A stretch of 64,000 nt of DNA from Mycoplasmopsis sturni DSM 22021 (GTDB taxonomy: Bacteria; Bacillota_I; Bacilli_A; Mycoplasmatales; Metamycoplasmataceae). Numbering within the stretch: the first letter of the stretch is position 1; every line of letters begins with the position of its first letter. Position numbers and translations under genes: made by a program. This document shows, piece after piece, positions 44,239 through 55,299 of the stretch. Below the pieces are notes generated by a model. That model was not told the origin of the DNA, made no database searches, and saw only the letters and a program-made list of their open reading frames with translations. The DNA is taken from NCBI RefSeq assembly GCF_000701485.1, contig NZ_KL370785.1, positions 250,957 to 314,956 on the forward strand. The letters are read 5' to 3'.

Positions 44239-45426
44239 TTATTTAATAATTTTGGTTACTGATCCAGCACCAACAGTTCTTCCACCTTCACGGATAGAGA
44301 ATTTGGTTCCTTCTTCAACAGCAATAGGAGCGATTAATTTAACTTTTAAGTTAACGTTTTCTCCTGGCATAACCATTTCACGTCCAGCTTCAAATTCAAC
44401 TCCACCAGTTACGTCAGTTGTACGGAAGTAGAATTGAGGTTTGTAGTTTTTAAAGAATGGTGTGTGACGTCCACCTTCTTCTTTTTTAAGTACGTAAATT
44501 GCAGCTTCAAATTCTGTGTGAGGAATAATTGAACCTGGTTTAGCAAGAACTTGTCCACGTTCTACTTCTTCACGGTTTACACCACGAAGTAATAATCCAG
44601 CGTTGTCTCCAGCCATAGCTTCTTTAAGGTTTTTACGGAACATTTCGATTCCAGTAACAACAGTTTTTTTAGTAGGTTTAAGACCAACGATTTCAACTTC
44701 TTCGTTAAGTTGTAATTTTCCACGTTCTACACGACCTGTAGCAACAGTTCCACGTCCTGTAATTGTGAAAACGTCTTCAACAGCCATTAAGAATGGTTTT
44801 TCAAATTCTTTAACAGGAGTTTCAATGTATGAGTCTACTGCATTCATAAGTTCCATAATTTTTTCTTCGTATGCAGCATCTCCGTTAAGAGCTTTAAGAG
44901 CTGACCCACGGATAATTGGAGCGTTGTCTCCGTCAAATCCGTATTCTGAAAGAAGTGAACGAACTTCCATTTCAACAAGTTCGATCATTTCTTCTTCACC
45001 TTCAAGCATATCAACTTTGTTTAAGAAAACAACGATACGAGGAACACCAACTTGTTTTGAAAGAAGAATGTGTTCACGTGTTTGAGGCATAGGTCCATCT
45101 GTTGCAGCAACAACTAAGATAGCCCCGTCCATTTGAGCAGCCCCAGTAATCATGTTTTTAACGTAGTCAGCGTGACCTGGACAGTCAACGTGAGCATAGT
45201 GACGTTTTTCTGTTTGATATTCGATGTGAGCTGTGTTAATGGTAATTCCACGTGCTCTTTCTTCTGGTGCGTTGTCAATAGAAGCATAGTCACGAGCTTC
45301 TGAAAGACCTTTTTTAGATAAAACTGTAGCAATAGCAGCAGTTAAAGTAGTTTTTCCGTGGTCAACGTGTCCAATGGTACCAACGTTAACGTGTTCTTTA
45401 CTACGATCAAAATCTAATTTTGCCAT
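44239..45426 (-). CDS. tuf: Translation elongation factor Tu
   Basis: 395 aa. GTPase domain with [10 protein letters not shown] (about residues 19-28), the switch I region [22 protein letters not shown] and SAL; domains II and III follow ([22 protein letters not shown]). It carries aminoacyl-tRNA to the ribosome; in mycoplasmas EF-Tu is often also found on the surface (known of the group, not visible here). It is preceded by a leader of about 135 nt with several potential hairpins. GAAAGGAAAT precedes ATG. Codon use is strongly biased, as expected for a highly expressed gene. Confidence 0.99.
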   Translation of the reverse strand: MAKLDFDRSKEHVNVGTIGHVDHGKTTLTAAIATVLSKKGLSEARDYASIDNAPEERARGITINTAHIEYQTEKRHYAHVDCPGHADYVKNMITGAAQMDGAILVVAATDGPMPQTREHILLSKQVGVPRIVVFLNKVDMLEGEEEMIELVEMEVRSLLSEYGFDGDNAPIIRGSALKALNGDAAYEEKIMELMNAVDSYIETPVKEFEKPFLMAVEDVFTITGRGTVATGRVERGKLQLNEEVEIVGLKPTKKTVVTGIEMFRKNLKEAMAGDNAGLLLRGVNREEVERGQVLAKPGSIIPHTEFEAAIYVLKKEEGGRHTPFFKNYKPQFYFRTTDVTGGVEFEAGREMVMPGENVNLKVKLIAPIAVEEGTKFSIREGGRTVGAGSVTKIIK

Positions 45427-45562
45427 AATAATTTCCTTTCTAATTTATTTATAAACTATAAATGTATAATAATCGCTTGTTAAGCTTTAAAATGCGATTG
45501 TTTTAGCGCTAAAACCACCTAAGTCTAGCCTTTCAACTAGAACCCATCCGTTTGAAATTAGC
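45427..45562 (-). promoter_or_regulatory. Structured 5' leader of tuf
   Basis: About 135 nt between the probable start site and the coding region. It holds CTAG...CTAG, the palindrome TTTTAGCGCTAAAA, and AATCGC...GCGATT hairpins on the minus strand. There is no short ORF with a good start. It could regulate or stabilise tuf mRNA. Confidence 0.45.
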
Positions 45563-45568
45563 ACTTAA

Positions 45569-45574
45569 ATTTTA
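45569..45574 (-). promoter_or_regulatory. -10 box of tuf
   Basis: TGGTAAAAT (extended -10) on the minus strand, about 143 bases before the tuf ATG. Confidence 0.55.
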
Positions 45575-45603
45575 CCATAACTTAAATTTTTTCTATGCGT
45601 TTT

Positions 45604-46626
45604 TTATACATTAGCATCAGCAAGATTTGTCTTAGTTTCTCTAAGAGTAATTCCATTTTCTTGAGCGTTTTTCTTTAGTAAATTAGATAAATCTTCTTGG
45701 AATTTTCTAAAACGTTCAAAAATGGTGTCATTTTTATCGATTTGATATTGATTGATTTGACCAATTAAAGTATTTAATTGGTTTTTTAATGTTTCAATTA
45801 AACTAGTCATTTTGTGTTCTTCATCTAATTGAGTTAATTTTGCAATGATATTGTCAACGTTTGCTTTAGCAGCTAATAATTTTAGATTTAAATAAGCAGT
45901 GTAGATGATATTACCAAATGAGTGTGAGTGATGGTGTTCTTCTTCTGCTGTTTTATCGTCATGATCATGATGATGACCATCATTTAGCAGCGCATCAATT
46001 TGAGCATCTTTTTGTTCTTTATCATAGTAATTTACATCAAAATAAGTATTTGTAATAGCTTGATTCAAGTTATTTAAAGAATTATCAATAAAGGTTCTAG
46101 TTGGTTGACCATTTACTTCTCTTGAGTTCTGTTCAAGTGATTTAATATATGCACTTAATTCATTATCAGCATTGTCAAAAGGTGTAAAATCCATTGAACT
46201 GCTAATTTCTTTAACATCTTCTACAATATCATCAAGTTTATTAAATAAAATTTTTGAAAATTCAGGTAATGCTTCGTGAAATTTTGTTTTAGCTTGTGCT
46301 GCATCATTATCTAATTTGACGATAATTTGTTCTACAGTAGTTAAAATAGAACTTTCATTTCCTTTTACTTGATTAAGTAAATCAAAAATATCTCCATGAG
46401 CATTTTCTGATTTAATAAGTTCTTGAACTTGGGTTTTTGTCTCATTGTTTAATTGAATTAATTCTTGGGCTGATTGAATTTTGTTTCTTGTAATACTATC
46501 AATTGAATTATTATCTGAGCTAGTTGTTTTAGAATTTTGGCTTGGTTGGTTACAGCTAATAGCCGCTAGCGATACTATCGGTGCATTAATTAATGCTGTT
46601 ACTATTAATAATTTTCATTTTTTCAT
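45604..46626 (-). CDS. Lipoprotein with His/Asp-rich loop
   Basis: 340 aa. Signal peptide with lipobox AAISC (Cys25); the rest is largely alpha-helical, rich in Gln, Lys, Asn and Glu. A striking loop at about residues 205-230 reads GHHHDHDD followed by EEEHHHSHS, with ten His in some 20 residues, like the metal-gathering loops of zinc-binding lipoproteins. The rest does not look like the ZnuA fold, so I make no transporter assignment. A Shine-Dalgarno GGAGAG precedes ATG. It lies upstream of tuf, which has its own promoter. Function unknown; metal binding at the cell surface is plausible. Confidence 0.85.
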
Positions 46627-46690
46627 AATCTCTCCTTATAAATATATTACTTTATAGCAATATGATTATATTACATTATTTTAACCAATT

Positions 46691-46718
46691 AAAATAAAAA
46701 AAGCAAGGAATTCCTTGC
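46691..46718 (-). terminator. Terminator of the trigger-factor-like gene
   Basis: The perfect palindrome GCAAGGAATTCCTTGC is followed on the minus strand by a U-rich run (complement of 46691-46702). Confidence 0.75.
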
Positions 46719-46744
46719 CTATATCAAAAAAGTCTTAGATTCAA

Positions 46745-47890
46745 TTAGATTGAAATAATGAAATAATTTTTGTTGTTTTTATAAAACTCTGGATCATATT
46801 TACTAAGGTATACAAGTCCTAGTTTTTTAACTAAAATAGCATTTAATACAAGCGGAATTTGAATGTTTTTTTGTTCTTCTTCGTTCATAAAACTTAAAAC
46901 AAATTGCATTTCCTTTTGAAATTCTTCATTTGAAATATCGAAATTAAAGTGTTTTTTAATAATAGTATGTCAAAGAAATTCGAAGATAGCTGAAAAAACC
47001 AATTGTTCCTTACTTAAGTTAGTTCCTACTGGCGGTTGACTAAATGAGTCTAAGTCGGCTTTAATTAATTCTTCAGGAATATCAATAAGATCTTTATTAA
47101 TTTCCATTATTTGGTTTAAAATCGCATTTCCATAATTAAAGACTGCATCATTCATAACCTGCTCTTTTGTAGTTTTGTAAATATCAGCTTTAACATCTTC
47201 AAGATTTTTAAAGTTTTTACCAAGAATTAAGTGTGCATTTTGATCTGTAATTTGGTCTTCAACAAAGTAATATGCATCAACAATTTTTCCAACTAAACTT
47301 GGTCCATATTTTTCTAAACTAAATTCATCACCAATTTTTTTACCCACTACAAAGGAATTAAGTTCTTCGGTTTCTTTTTCGGATGATGCTAAAATCCTAT
47401 ATGTATGTTGGTTTTCTTTGTTATTCGTATCTTGTACCAAAACCGAGACTTCATCACCGGATTGGATTTTATCTTCGCGTTTAAATCTAAAGCGATATTT
47501 TTGAATAAATTCGGCCGTAAAACGCTTAATATCGTCTTCAAAGTTTGGTCTTGGCTTAATTGGTTCTGCTGGTTTGAAATCAAAATTAATTTGCTCTAAA
47601 GCATCAAAATAATAATATTTTGCATTAATTTGCAATTGATCAGGGTTATTAGTTAAAATTGTGGCAATAGGCTTAAGATACACACCTTCATTTTGTTGTA
47701 ATAATTCTTGTCATTGTTTTTGTAAAATTTGATCCATAGCTAAATTGGCAGCAACATCAAGAATTTCTTTTTGACCAAATTTAAAATTAGGATCTTCTTT
47801 TTGACGTTGACTTAGTTGTTCCAAAGCTTTGTTTTGGTTTTGGATTCAATCTTGACCTTTAAAGTCAACTATTTTATATTCGAATTTCAT
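46745..47890 (-). CDS. Trigger-factor-like protein
   Basis: 381 aa, shorter than typical trigger factor (430-480). A central stretch (about residues 155-215: KIQSGDEVSVLVQDT ... FVVGKKIGDEFSLE) follows the PPIase (FKBP) pattern of trigger factor, and the C-terminal half is alpha-helical with VPEELIKADLDSF-like sequence (IDIPEELIKADLDS). The N-terminal ribosome-docking signature GFRxGKVP is not evident; NFKFGQKEIL may be its degenerate equivalent. I infer a ribosome-associated chaperone with moderate confidence. GAGGTGACC precedes ATG. Divergent from ligA, 76 bases away. Confidence 0.6.
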
Positions 47891-47954
47891 GGTCACCTCT
47901 TTCTAAATGTATTTATATTTTACCAAATTCATATTAATTAAAATTACTTAAAGG

Positions 47955-47960
47955 TATAAT
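47955..47960 (+). promoter_or_regulatory. -10 box of ligA
   Basis: TATAAT six bases before ATG at 47967; no Shine-Dalgarno site, leaderless arrangement. Confidence 0.6.
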
Positions 47961-47966
47961 TGAAAC

Positions 47967-50168
47967 ATGACTTTAAATGATAAAGAACAACTAGAAAAAA
48001 TCAAAAAAAGAATGCAAGAATTAGCTGAGCAAATCAATCTTTGGGACTACCAATATTACGAACTAGATTTTCCTTCAGTATCTGATGCTCAATATGATTT
48101 AACCTACCAAGAATTAGTGGCTTTAGAAGAACAATACCCACAATTAATATCAACTAATAGCCCAACAAAAAAAGTCGGTAGCAAAAGTGCTTCTAATAAA
48201 TTTAGCAAGTTTAAACACCTTAAACCAATGCTTTCTCTTGCTAAAGCCTACTCTTTAGATGATGTTAAAAAATTCATTAGTGATGGTTTAAAAAATACTC
48301 AACAAAAAGGCTTAACTTATAGTTTAGAACCTAAAATTGACGGTTTATCCATTTCACTTCATTATCAAGAAGGCCAACTTATTCGTGCCGTCACTCGCGG
48401 TGATGGGGTTGAAGGAGAAATTGTTACTGAAAATATCAGACAAATTAAAAATTTACCACAACAAATTAATTACCAAAAATCAATTGAAATTCGTGGAGAA
48501 GTATTTTTAAGTAAAAGTGATTACTTAAAAGCAAATCAAAGATTGCTTTTAGAACATGATTTAAAAAATAACTTAAAAACAATAGAAGAAATTGCTGCTC
48601 AAATTCAAAAAAACAACCCTTATAAAGAAAAATTAGAAAGTTTTATTACAAAACAAGAAAAACAAGATTTTGAAAATTTATCAGCTTTAGAAAATTGAGT
48701 AAATGAGGGAAAATCCTTAATTAACCAAAATAATTTTGTCTCGGTAAAACCTATTAATACACCTTTAAAACTTTTTGCTAACCCAAGAAATGCCGCTAGC
48801 GGAACTCTGCGTCAATTAAATGAAAAAATTGTTAAACAAAGAAATTTAAGCTACTTTGTTTATGAAATTGTCTCACCTGAAGAACATCATATTAGCACAC
48901 AAATTCAGGCATTGGAATTTCTTAAAAACAATAATTTTAGTGTCAATCATTATACTTATCATGCTAAAGACGAAAATGATGTGATAAATCAAATTGAACT
49001 CTTTAAAGATATTAAGCCAAATTTAGATTATGATTGCGATGGCTTTGTTATTAAAATCAATGAAATGCAATACTGAAATAAACTAGGTTTTACTGCAAAG
49101 TTCCCCCGCTATGCAATTGCTTTTAAATATGAAACTGAAGAAGCTATTACTAAAGTTATAGGAATTACTGCTGAAGTGGGTCGTACAGGTAAGATTACAT
49201 ATGTTGCTAAACTATCTCCAGTTCAGCTCAATCAAACTACCGTATCTAATGCCACCTTACATAATTATCAATTCATTCAAGATTTAAATTTAAATGTCAA
49301 TGATGAGGTTAAGGTTATTAAATCTGGAGAAATCATTCCTAAAGTTATTTCGGTAGTGAACAAAAACAGTAATGATATTTTTCCTAAGGTTCTACATTGT
49401 CCTTCTTGCAATAGCTTGTTAAAACAATTTAATAATCTTGTTGATCAATTTTGTATCAACGACCAATGTCCCGAAAAAGAAATTCGAAAAATTATTCATT
49501 TTGCTTCTCGAGATGCTTTAAATATTGTTGATTTAGGTGAAGAAAATATTAAGCTCTTTTACCAAAATAATTTGGTTAAAAATATCTTAGATATTTACAA
49601 ACTCAAAGACCAAACACAAGCATTATTAAAATTACCTAAAATCGGACAAAAGAAAGTTCTCAAATTAATAGCAAGTATTGAAAAATCTAAAAACACTACA
49701 TTAGCCAAGGCTATTTTTGGAATCGGAATCAAAGGAATCGGGATTTCTTTAGCAGAATTATTAACTGATAAAATCCAAAAATTAATGGATTTAACCCAAA
49801 TTAATCTTGATGATTTAGTTCAAATAAACACCGTTGGTGAAACTCTTATTCAAAATATCAAAGATTTCATTAGCTCTGAAGATAATGTCAATTTGTTGTA
49901 TCGATTAGACCAAATTCTAAACTACCAAACCAGAAACACAACCAATAAATTAGCTAATTTAAACTTTGTAATCACTGGAACTTTGTCTAAGTCACGTGAT
50001 TATTTTAAAGAACTAATTATCCAAAACGGGGCCAAAGTTAGTTCGAGCATTTCTAAAAATACATCATATCTTTTAGCTGGTGCTGAAGCTGGAAGTAAGC
50101 TAGAAAAGGCTCAAAAAATAGGAGTTCAAGTCCTAAGTGAAGAAGAATTTTGAGAAATGATTAAATAA
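47967..50168 (+). CDS. ligA: NAD-dependent DNA ligase
   Basis: 733 aa, longer than the usual about 670. Ia domain with YYELDFPSVSDAQYD, the adenylation motif LEPKIDGLS (Lys nucleophile near residue 130), TRGDGVEGE, RGEVFL, GFVIKIN and AEVGRTGKI. OB fold, four-Cys zinc finger (CPSC ... CINDQC), HhH repeats (GIGIKGIG) and a BRCT domain (LNFVITGTLSKSR) follow. An extra lysine-rich stretch of about 65 residues (about 195-262) lies between RGEVFLSKSDYL and LFANPRNAASGTLRQL, where other ligases have only about 25. It joins Okazaki fragments. TGA codons encode Trp. Confidence 0.97.
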
Positions 50169-50197
50169 AAATACACCATAATTGTGGTGTATTTTTT
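50167..50197. terminator. Bidirectional terminator between ligA and the opp operon
   Basis: AAAAATACACCA pairs with TGGTGTATTTTT around a 6-nt loop; the first arm begins in the ligA stop codon. Confidence 0.9.
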
Positions 50198-50205
50198 CTT
50201 TATTA

Positions 50206-51609
50206 TTAAAGAATTTGTTCTGCATATCATTTTAAGAACTTGAGTCCAAAACCAAAAGAAAGAGGAATTTTAGAATTAATTGTTGTAATGTTTCTTTGAA
50301 CTGTTTTGTTCAGAATATCAAAGATAGTATTTTGATCTTTAATATCCATATGAGGACCATCAAGAATATCCAAGATATTCTCAGCAAAAAGTTTTTCATC
50401 AAGAACTTTATCTATTGTAAATAATAATTGTGAAACATTATTCATTAAATATTTAGTAGTTGCTGATTTTTCTTTATCTCTAATAGCTAATTTGAATACA
50501 TATGAACCAACGTTAGTGGTACGATCAAAGAAAAAGGTGTAAAACTCATTAATAACTTGTGTTCTTAAATCTAAAATTTGATTTAATAAAGTAATTTCAT
50601 CTTGAGTAAGCCCCTCACGAGATACAACTGGTGCACTATAGCTTACTGGAATGGTCTTAAATTCTACTTTGGCATGAGTGTTACCTGATTCATCAACACT
50701 TTCGCTAACTTGGTAAACTTTAGTAAAAATATTTCAAGTAAGTTGTTCTTTCTTATCTTCAGAGAATTTCGCTTCTTCAGCAGGATTTACTGGAACTTTA
50801 GCAAAGAATTGATCAAGAATATCTAAATAAGGAGCGCTTCCTTTGACAGGTTGTAAAATAGGTTGAGCTTCCTCTTTTACAATATTAAGAGCTGTTAAAG
50901 CAGCAATAAAAGCATCCTTAACTTTTTTGCTTTCTTCAGTTTCTTGATAGTTTTCTTGATTATAAACTACTAATGATTTTGCGTATTTATCAAATAATTT
51001 AAATGATTCAGGAACCTTTAGTTGATACACTTGATCTTTATATAAAAAGTAATTTGAGAATTGAGAAACTTTTTCTTTTAGTTTTGCAAGATTTTCTTCA
51101 TTTAATTGTTCTTCGCTTACTAATGGAGCTAAAGCAATAATGGCTTCTGAAAAGTTTCCTGATTGTTCAACCATTGAGTCAGCTTTTTCTTTTAATTTTG
51201 CATCAGTAGAAATTTTGATTAAAGCACTAGCATATTCATCAAATTGTTTTTGATATTCTTTAATTTTTTCTTCACTAAATTCTGTAGGGGCTACAACACT
51301 TTTAAATGATTTTAATTGTTCTGAAAGTTGAGTAAAGGTGGAAGTTCAATTAACTTCAGGTTGAGCCGTTTCTTGATTTTCATTTTCATCTTCTACTGTT
51401 TTTAAACGATCCATATACTGACTTGGTACGGTTAAAATTTGGGTAACTAATTCATTATTTTTAACTGACTCTGAGTATTGAAATTCTTTTTTAAGATTAT
51501 CTTGTTGAGAGTTTTTTTCTTCTTGGGTTGTACATGATGCTAAAGTAGCAATAGCAGCAATACCTAAAGGAGCACCAACTAATGAAAAGATTTTTTTAAG
51601 TTTTTTCAT
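50206..51609 (-). CDS. Lipoprotein encoded at the end of the opp operon
   Basis: 467 aa. Signal peptide with lipobox TLASC (Cys26), then a Glu/Lys/Gln-rich, mostly helical protein without a recognised domain. The ATG at 51609 follows the oppF stop after one base (TAAGATG), with AAAGGAA inside the end of oppF, so it is translated as part of the opp operon. Its position suggests an accessory role in peptide capture or anchoring; this is inferred from context alone. Confidence 0.85.
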
Positions 51610-51610
51610 C

Positions 51611-53125
51611 TTAATAAATTCCTTTCTTTCAGTTTTCAACTTCTTTTGGTGTTCCTAAAACGAAGTGATCATCATTAATTTTTACTCATTCTGGTTGGTT
51701 TTGAGCATCATATTTATGCATTGCAGGATTATAAACATAACCAATTAAACTTCCTTTGTTTGAGTCAATTGAAGGAACCGCATCAAGAAGTGATTTTGTA
51801 TATGGGTGTAAAGAGTGATTAATGATTTCTTCTGTTTTACCAATTTCAAGTAAAGTACCTTTATTCATAACTGCAATCCGGTCAGAAATATATTCAACCA
51901 TACGTAAATCGTGGGCAATAAATAAAATGGTAAGGTTAAGTTTTTCTTTTAATTCATTAAAAATATTAACAACCTGAGCTTGGATCGAAACGTCTAAAGC
52001 TGAAATAGGTTCATCAGCTACAAGAAGTTGTGGACGGAGAACAACTGAACGTGAAATCCCAATTCTTTGTTGTTGTCCCCCTGAAAACTCAAGTGGATAA
52101 CGTCTAAGAACACTATTATCAAGCCCAACACTTTTAAGAACATCTCTTACAAGCGCTTTTTTACACTCACGTTCTGATTTTTGACCTTCTTGATCTCTAA
52201 ATTCTTTTTCTTTACTTAAAAACGCAACTGCTTCTTCTTGGTTATGAGATTTTAATTTATCAAGAAATTCTTCATAAACAGCTTGGTATCCTTCTTCATT
52301 TAATTTACCAATTTTGCTAAAAAGATAATCATAATACTTTTTAGTAAAAACTGTTTTTTTAGCCTCTTGATCAATTAATTTATACGTTTCGATAATGCTA
52401 TTTTGCTCAATATTGTACATATAAATAATACGAGCATTTTTAGTATTTTCAAGACCTTCTGAAACAACAGATTCAACGTTAATATGTGGATTTAAAGAGT
52501 TGGCAGGGTCTTGGAAAATCATTTGCACTTTATTAACCATAAAGTTTTCAAGTTTTTTGTACTCTTCAAGTTTTTTTCCAAATTTTAACCCTCTTTTAAG
52601 TTGTTTTTGAGGCAGGGTTTGATCTAAAAGTTTAATTTGACCATATGAATATGGAATTAATCCAACTAAGGCTTTTCCAGTGGTTGACTTACCTGAACCA
52701 GATTCACCAACAAGCCCAAGAACTTCACCTTTATAAATATTTAAACTTAAATCCTTAATAGCACGGAATGCTTTAGAACCTGAACCATATGTAACATCGA
52801 CATTTCTTAAAGATGCTAAAACTTCTTGTCCAGGCTGGGGACGCAACATTTCTTCAGTTCCTTTTAATAAGTAACGAACTGAAGAGTCATTAAGAAAACC
52901 ATATTTCTTATTATGATTAATAAAAACGGTATTTCCTAGTTGGTCGGTACCAAAATATGGATTATCCGAATTGACAGTAATTTGCGCATTTGCTACGTGA
53001 TGACCAAATGGATGGTTCACTTTAAAATTTGAACTTGTTTTATTTTTCTTTTCCATGTTCTTTTGCAAATTCCTTTCATAATTTTTGGATAAGTTTTGGT
53101 GGTTCATATTTTGGTGCTCTCTCAT
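51611..53125 (-). CDS. oppF: Oligopeptide ABC transporter ATPase OppF
   Basis: Up to 504 aa. Walker A GESGSGKST, Q-loop MIFQDPANSLNP, signature FSGGQQQR, Walker B LLVADEPISALD, H-loop FIAHDLRMV. Compared with typical OppF (about 330 aa) it has a long N-terminal extension and about 110 extra helical residues between the Q-loop and the signature, as in other mycoplasma OppF proteins. The start is uncertain: ATG 53125 is the longest but lies 86 bases inside oppD without a good Shine-Dalgarno; 53107 or 53056 (after AAAGGA) are alternatives. It powers peptide import with OppD. Confidence 0.93.
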
Positions 53126-54227
53126 CTAAAAGAGATGATTTAACACGATGGGTTTCAGAAACTCAGTAAAAATCAGGTTCTTGTACAAAGTCAATATCAA
53201 GGGCATAGTCGTTTCTAACCGCAAAAGCATCTCCAACAATATTATTAAGCGATGAAGGAACGCTTCCACGAATAGTTGCTAAACGATCTCCTTTGTTAAC
53301 ATCAGGCATACTTTGAATAAGTCCTCATGTATAAGGGTGTTGAGGATTTTTAAGAATTTCATCTCTTGTTCCTTCTTCGATAATTTGTCCAGCATACATA
53401 ATTGAAATGTAATCACTAATTGAGGCAACAACCCCAAGGTCGTGGGTAATAAAGACAATTGAAAGTTTAAATTCTTTTTGTAATTCTTTAATAACATCCA
53501 GAACAAGTGCTTGAACAGTAGGGTCAAGTGCTGTTGTAGGTTCATCCATGACCAACACTTTTGGTTTTAAAGCTACAATAGCGGCAATAACTACCCGTTG
53601 AATCATCCCCCCTGACATTTCATGAGGATAAAGCTTCATAACTGCTTCAGGGTCATTAATTTTGGTTTTTCTTAAAAACTCAATAGCTCTATCATATGCT
53701 TCTTTTTTAGTTTTGACAACTTTATTTAAAAGCATACCTTCCATAATTTGTGGCCCAACTTTCATTGTTGGGTTAAGTGTTGACATTGGGTTTTGGAAAA
53801 CTGCCGAAACAACTCTTCCACGGTATTTTGAACGTTCTCAATCTCTAAGGGTGAAAGTTTCAACATTATTATTATAAAGTTTTACTTCACCAGAATCAAT
53901 CACTGCATTATCCCCTGTTAGTCCATATAAAAGGGAAGTAAGCACTGATTTACCTGAACCAGATTCACCAATAATTGAGTGAACTTTACCTTCATAAATT
54001 TGAATCGACGGTCCACGAAGAACTTTATTTTTTTCTCCTGGACGTGATGGATTTAAGAAACTAAGGTGTAAATCATTAATTTCAGCGGCGATTCTTAATT
54101 TGGTTCCATCTTTGAATTCTTTATAAGTTGCCTTTTGATAAAACTTATCCCAGTCAAATCCTTTTCCTTTTTCAAATGAAACATTACTTTGAGTCTTTTT
54201 TGGTTTGAATTTTCTTTTAAAAAGCAT
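53040..54227 (-). CDS. oppD: Oligopeptide ABC transporter ATPase OppD
   Basis: 395 aa. Walker A GESGSGKSVL, Q-loop AVFQNPMSTLNPT, signature MSGGMIQR, Walker B VLVMDEPTTALD, H-loop FITHDLGVV, and the C-terminal peptide-transporter extension HPYTWGLIQSMPDVNKGDRL. The stop is TAA at 53040 because the TGA codons before it encode Trp. GATAGGAGAAAC precedes ATG. It follows oppC after 7 bases and overlaps oppF. Confidence 0.95.
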
Positions 54228-54234
54228 GTTTCTC

Positions 54235-55299
54235 CTATCTTTGTCTTCTTAATGCATCTTGTACACTAGCACCAATAAGTTGAACACTAGTAGTAATAAG
54301 AACTAAAATACTTGCTGGTACAAATACGTATCTTAAGTAAGTTGGGAAGACTTTTTGACCATCTGAAATAAGGTTTCCAAGTGTAGCAGTATTGTCGATG
54401 TTAAGACCAATGAAAGCAAGTGATGTTTCAGAAAGAATAACACCAGGAATGCTAAATACAAGTTGGGTAATTAAAATCGGAATAATAACTGGAACATAGT
54501 TTTTAAGGATTTTTCAAGTTGGTGTTCCAAGAACTCTTGAAGCTGCAACTCATTCAAAGTTTCTTGCTCTTTTTACTTGTGCCCGAATTTGGTTTGCCAT
54601 TCCTGTTCATGAAGTAAATGAAAGGGCAAAAACAATAACTCAGAAACTAGGGTTAATAATAACAGTCATTAAAATTAAAATCAAAATAGTTGGCACAACA
54701 GAAATAACTTTAATTACAAAAGTCATGACCCTATCAAAGTAATCAAATTGACCCATGCTAATTCCAATTGTTAGGCCAATAGCTACTTCAATAATGGTAG
54801 TAGTGATTGCTAATAAAATAGAATATCTAAGTCCTCATCAAAGTCTTGCTCATAAATCACGACCAAGAGCATCTGTTCCTAAAATATGGAAAACTCCATT
54901 TGAATCAGTTTGATTAAAAGTTAAGTTTCTATTTGTAACATCAATTAAGTTCGGATCTAAAGTTGTAAAAGGAATGATTAAAGCAAGTAAAAATAGAACA
55001 ACTAAAATTCAGAATCCAAAAACACCTCCGGTATTTCTACCAAAACGATTAGCAAACTCTTTAAATGGTTTGGTTTCGGCTCCTAAGTGTTGACTTTCGT
55101 TGTATTCAAAGGCGTTACCAATCATTTTTCATGCTTGGTAATTTAATGGTTGTAAGATTGGGTGAGGCGCTAAATCTTTAGTAGCTTCATTAACAGGCCC
55201 TAACGAAGTATCTTGTTTTGCACGCATTTTTGCAATTTGGGCATTAGCAGAAGATTTAATACGACTTCATAATGATTCTTGTGATTTATTTTGTTTCAT
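54235..55299 (-). CDS. oppC: Oligopeptide ABC transporter permease OppC
   Basis: 354 aa. A cytoplasmic N-terminal region of about 95 residues is followed by six helices. Family motifs: HILGTDALGRDLWARLWWG, the permease loop AASRVLGTPTWKILKNYV with the EAA-type Gly, and ETSLAFIGLN. ATG overlaps the oppB stop (TAATG). Together with OppB it forms the peptide channel. Confidence 0.95.

Noticed and set aside
44603-45085. 160-codon open frame on the plus strand opposite tuf
   Set aside because: Antisense shadow of tuf caused by its codon bias; Ser/Arg-rich low-complexity translation and no ribosome-binding site.
53057-53125. Firm assignment of the oppF start at 53125
   Set aside because: It would overlap oppD by 86 bases without a Shine-Dalgarno site; reported as the longest possibility, with 53107 and 53056 as alternatives.
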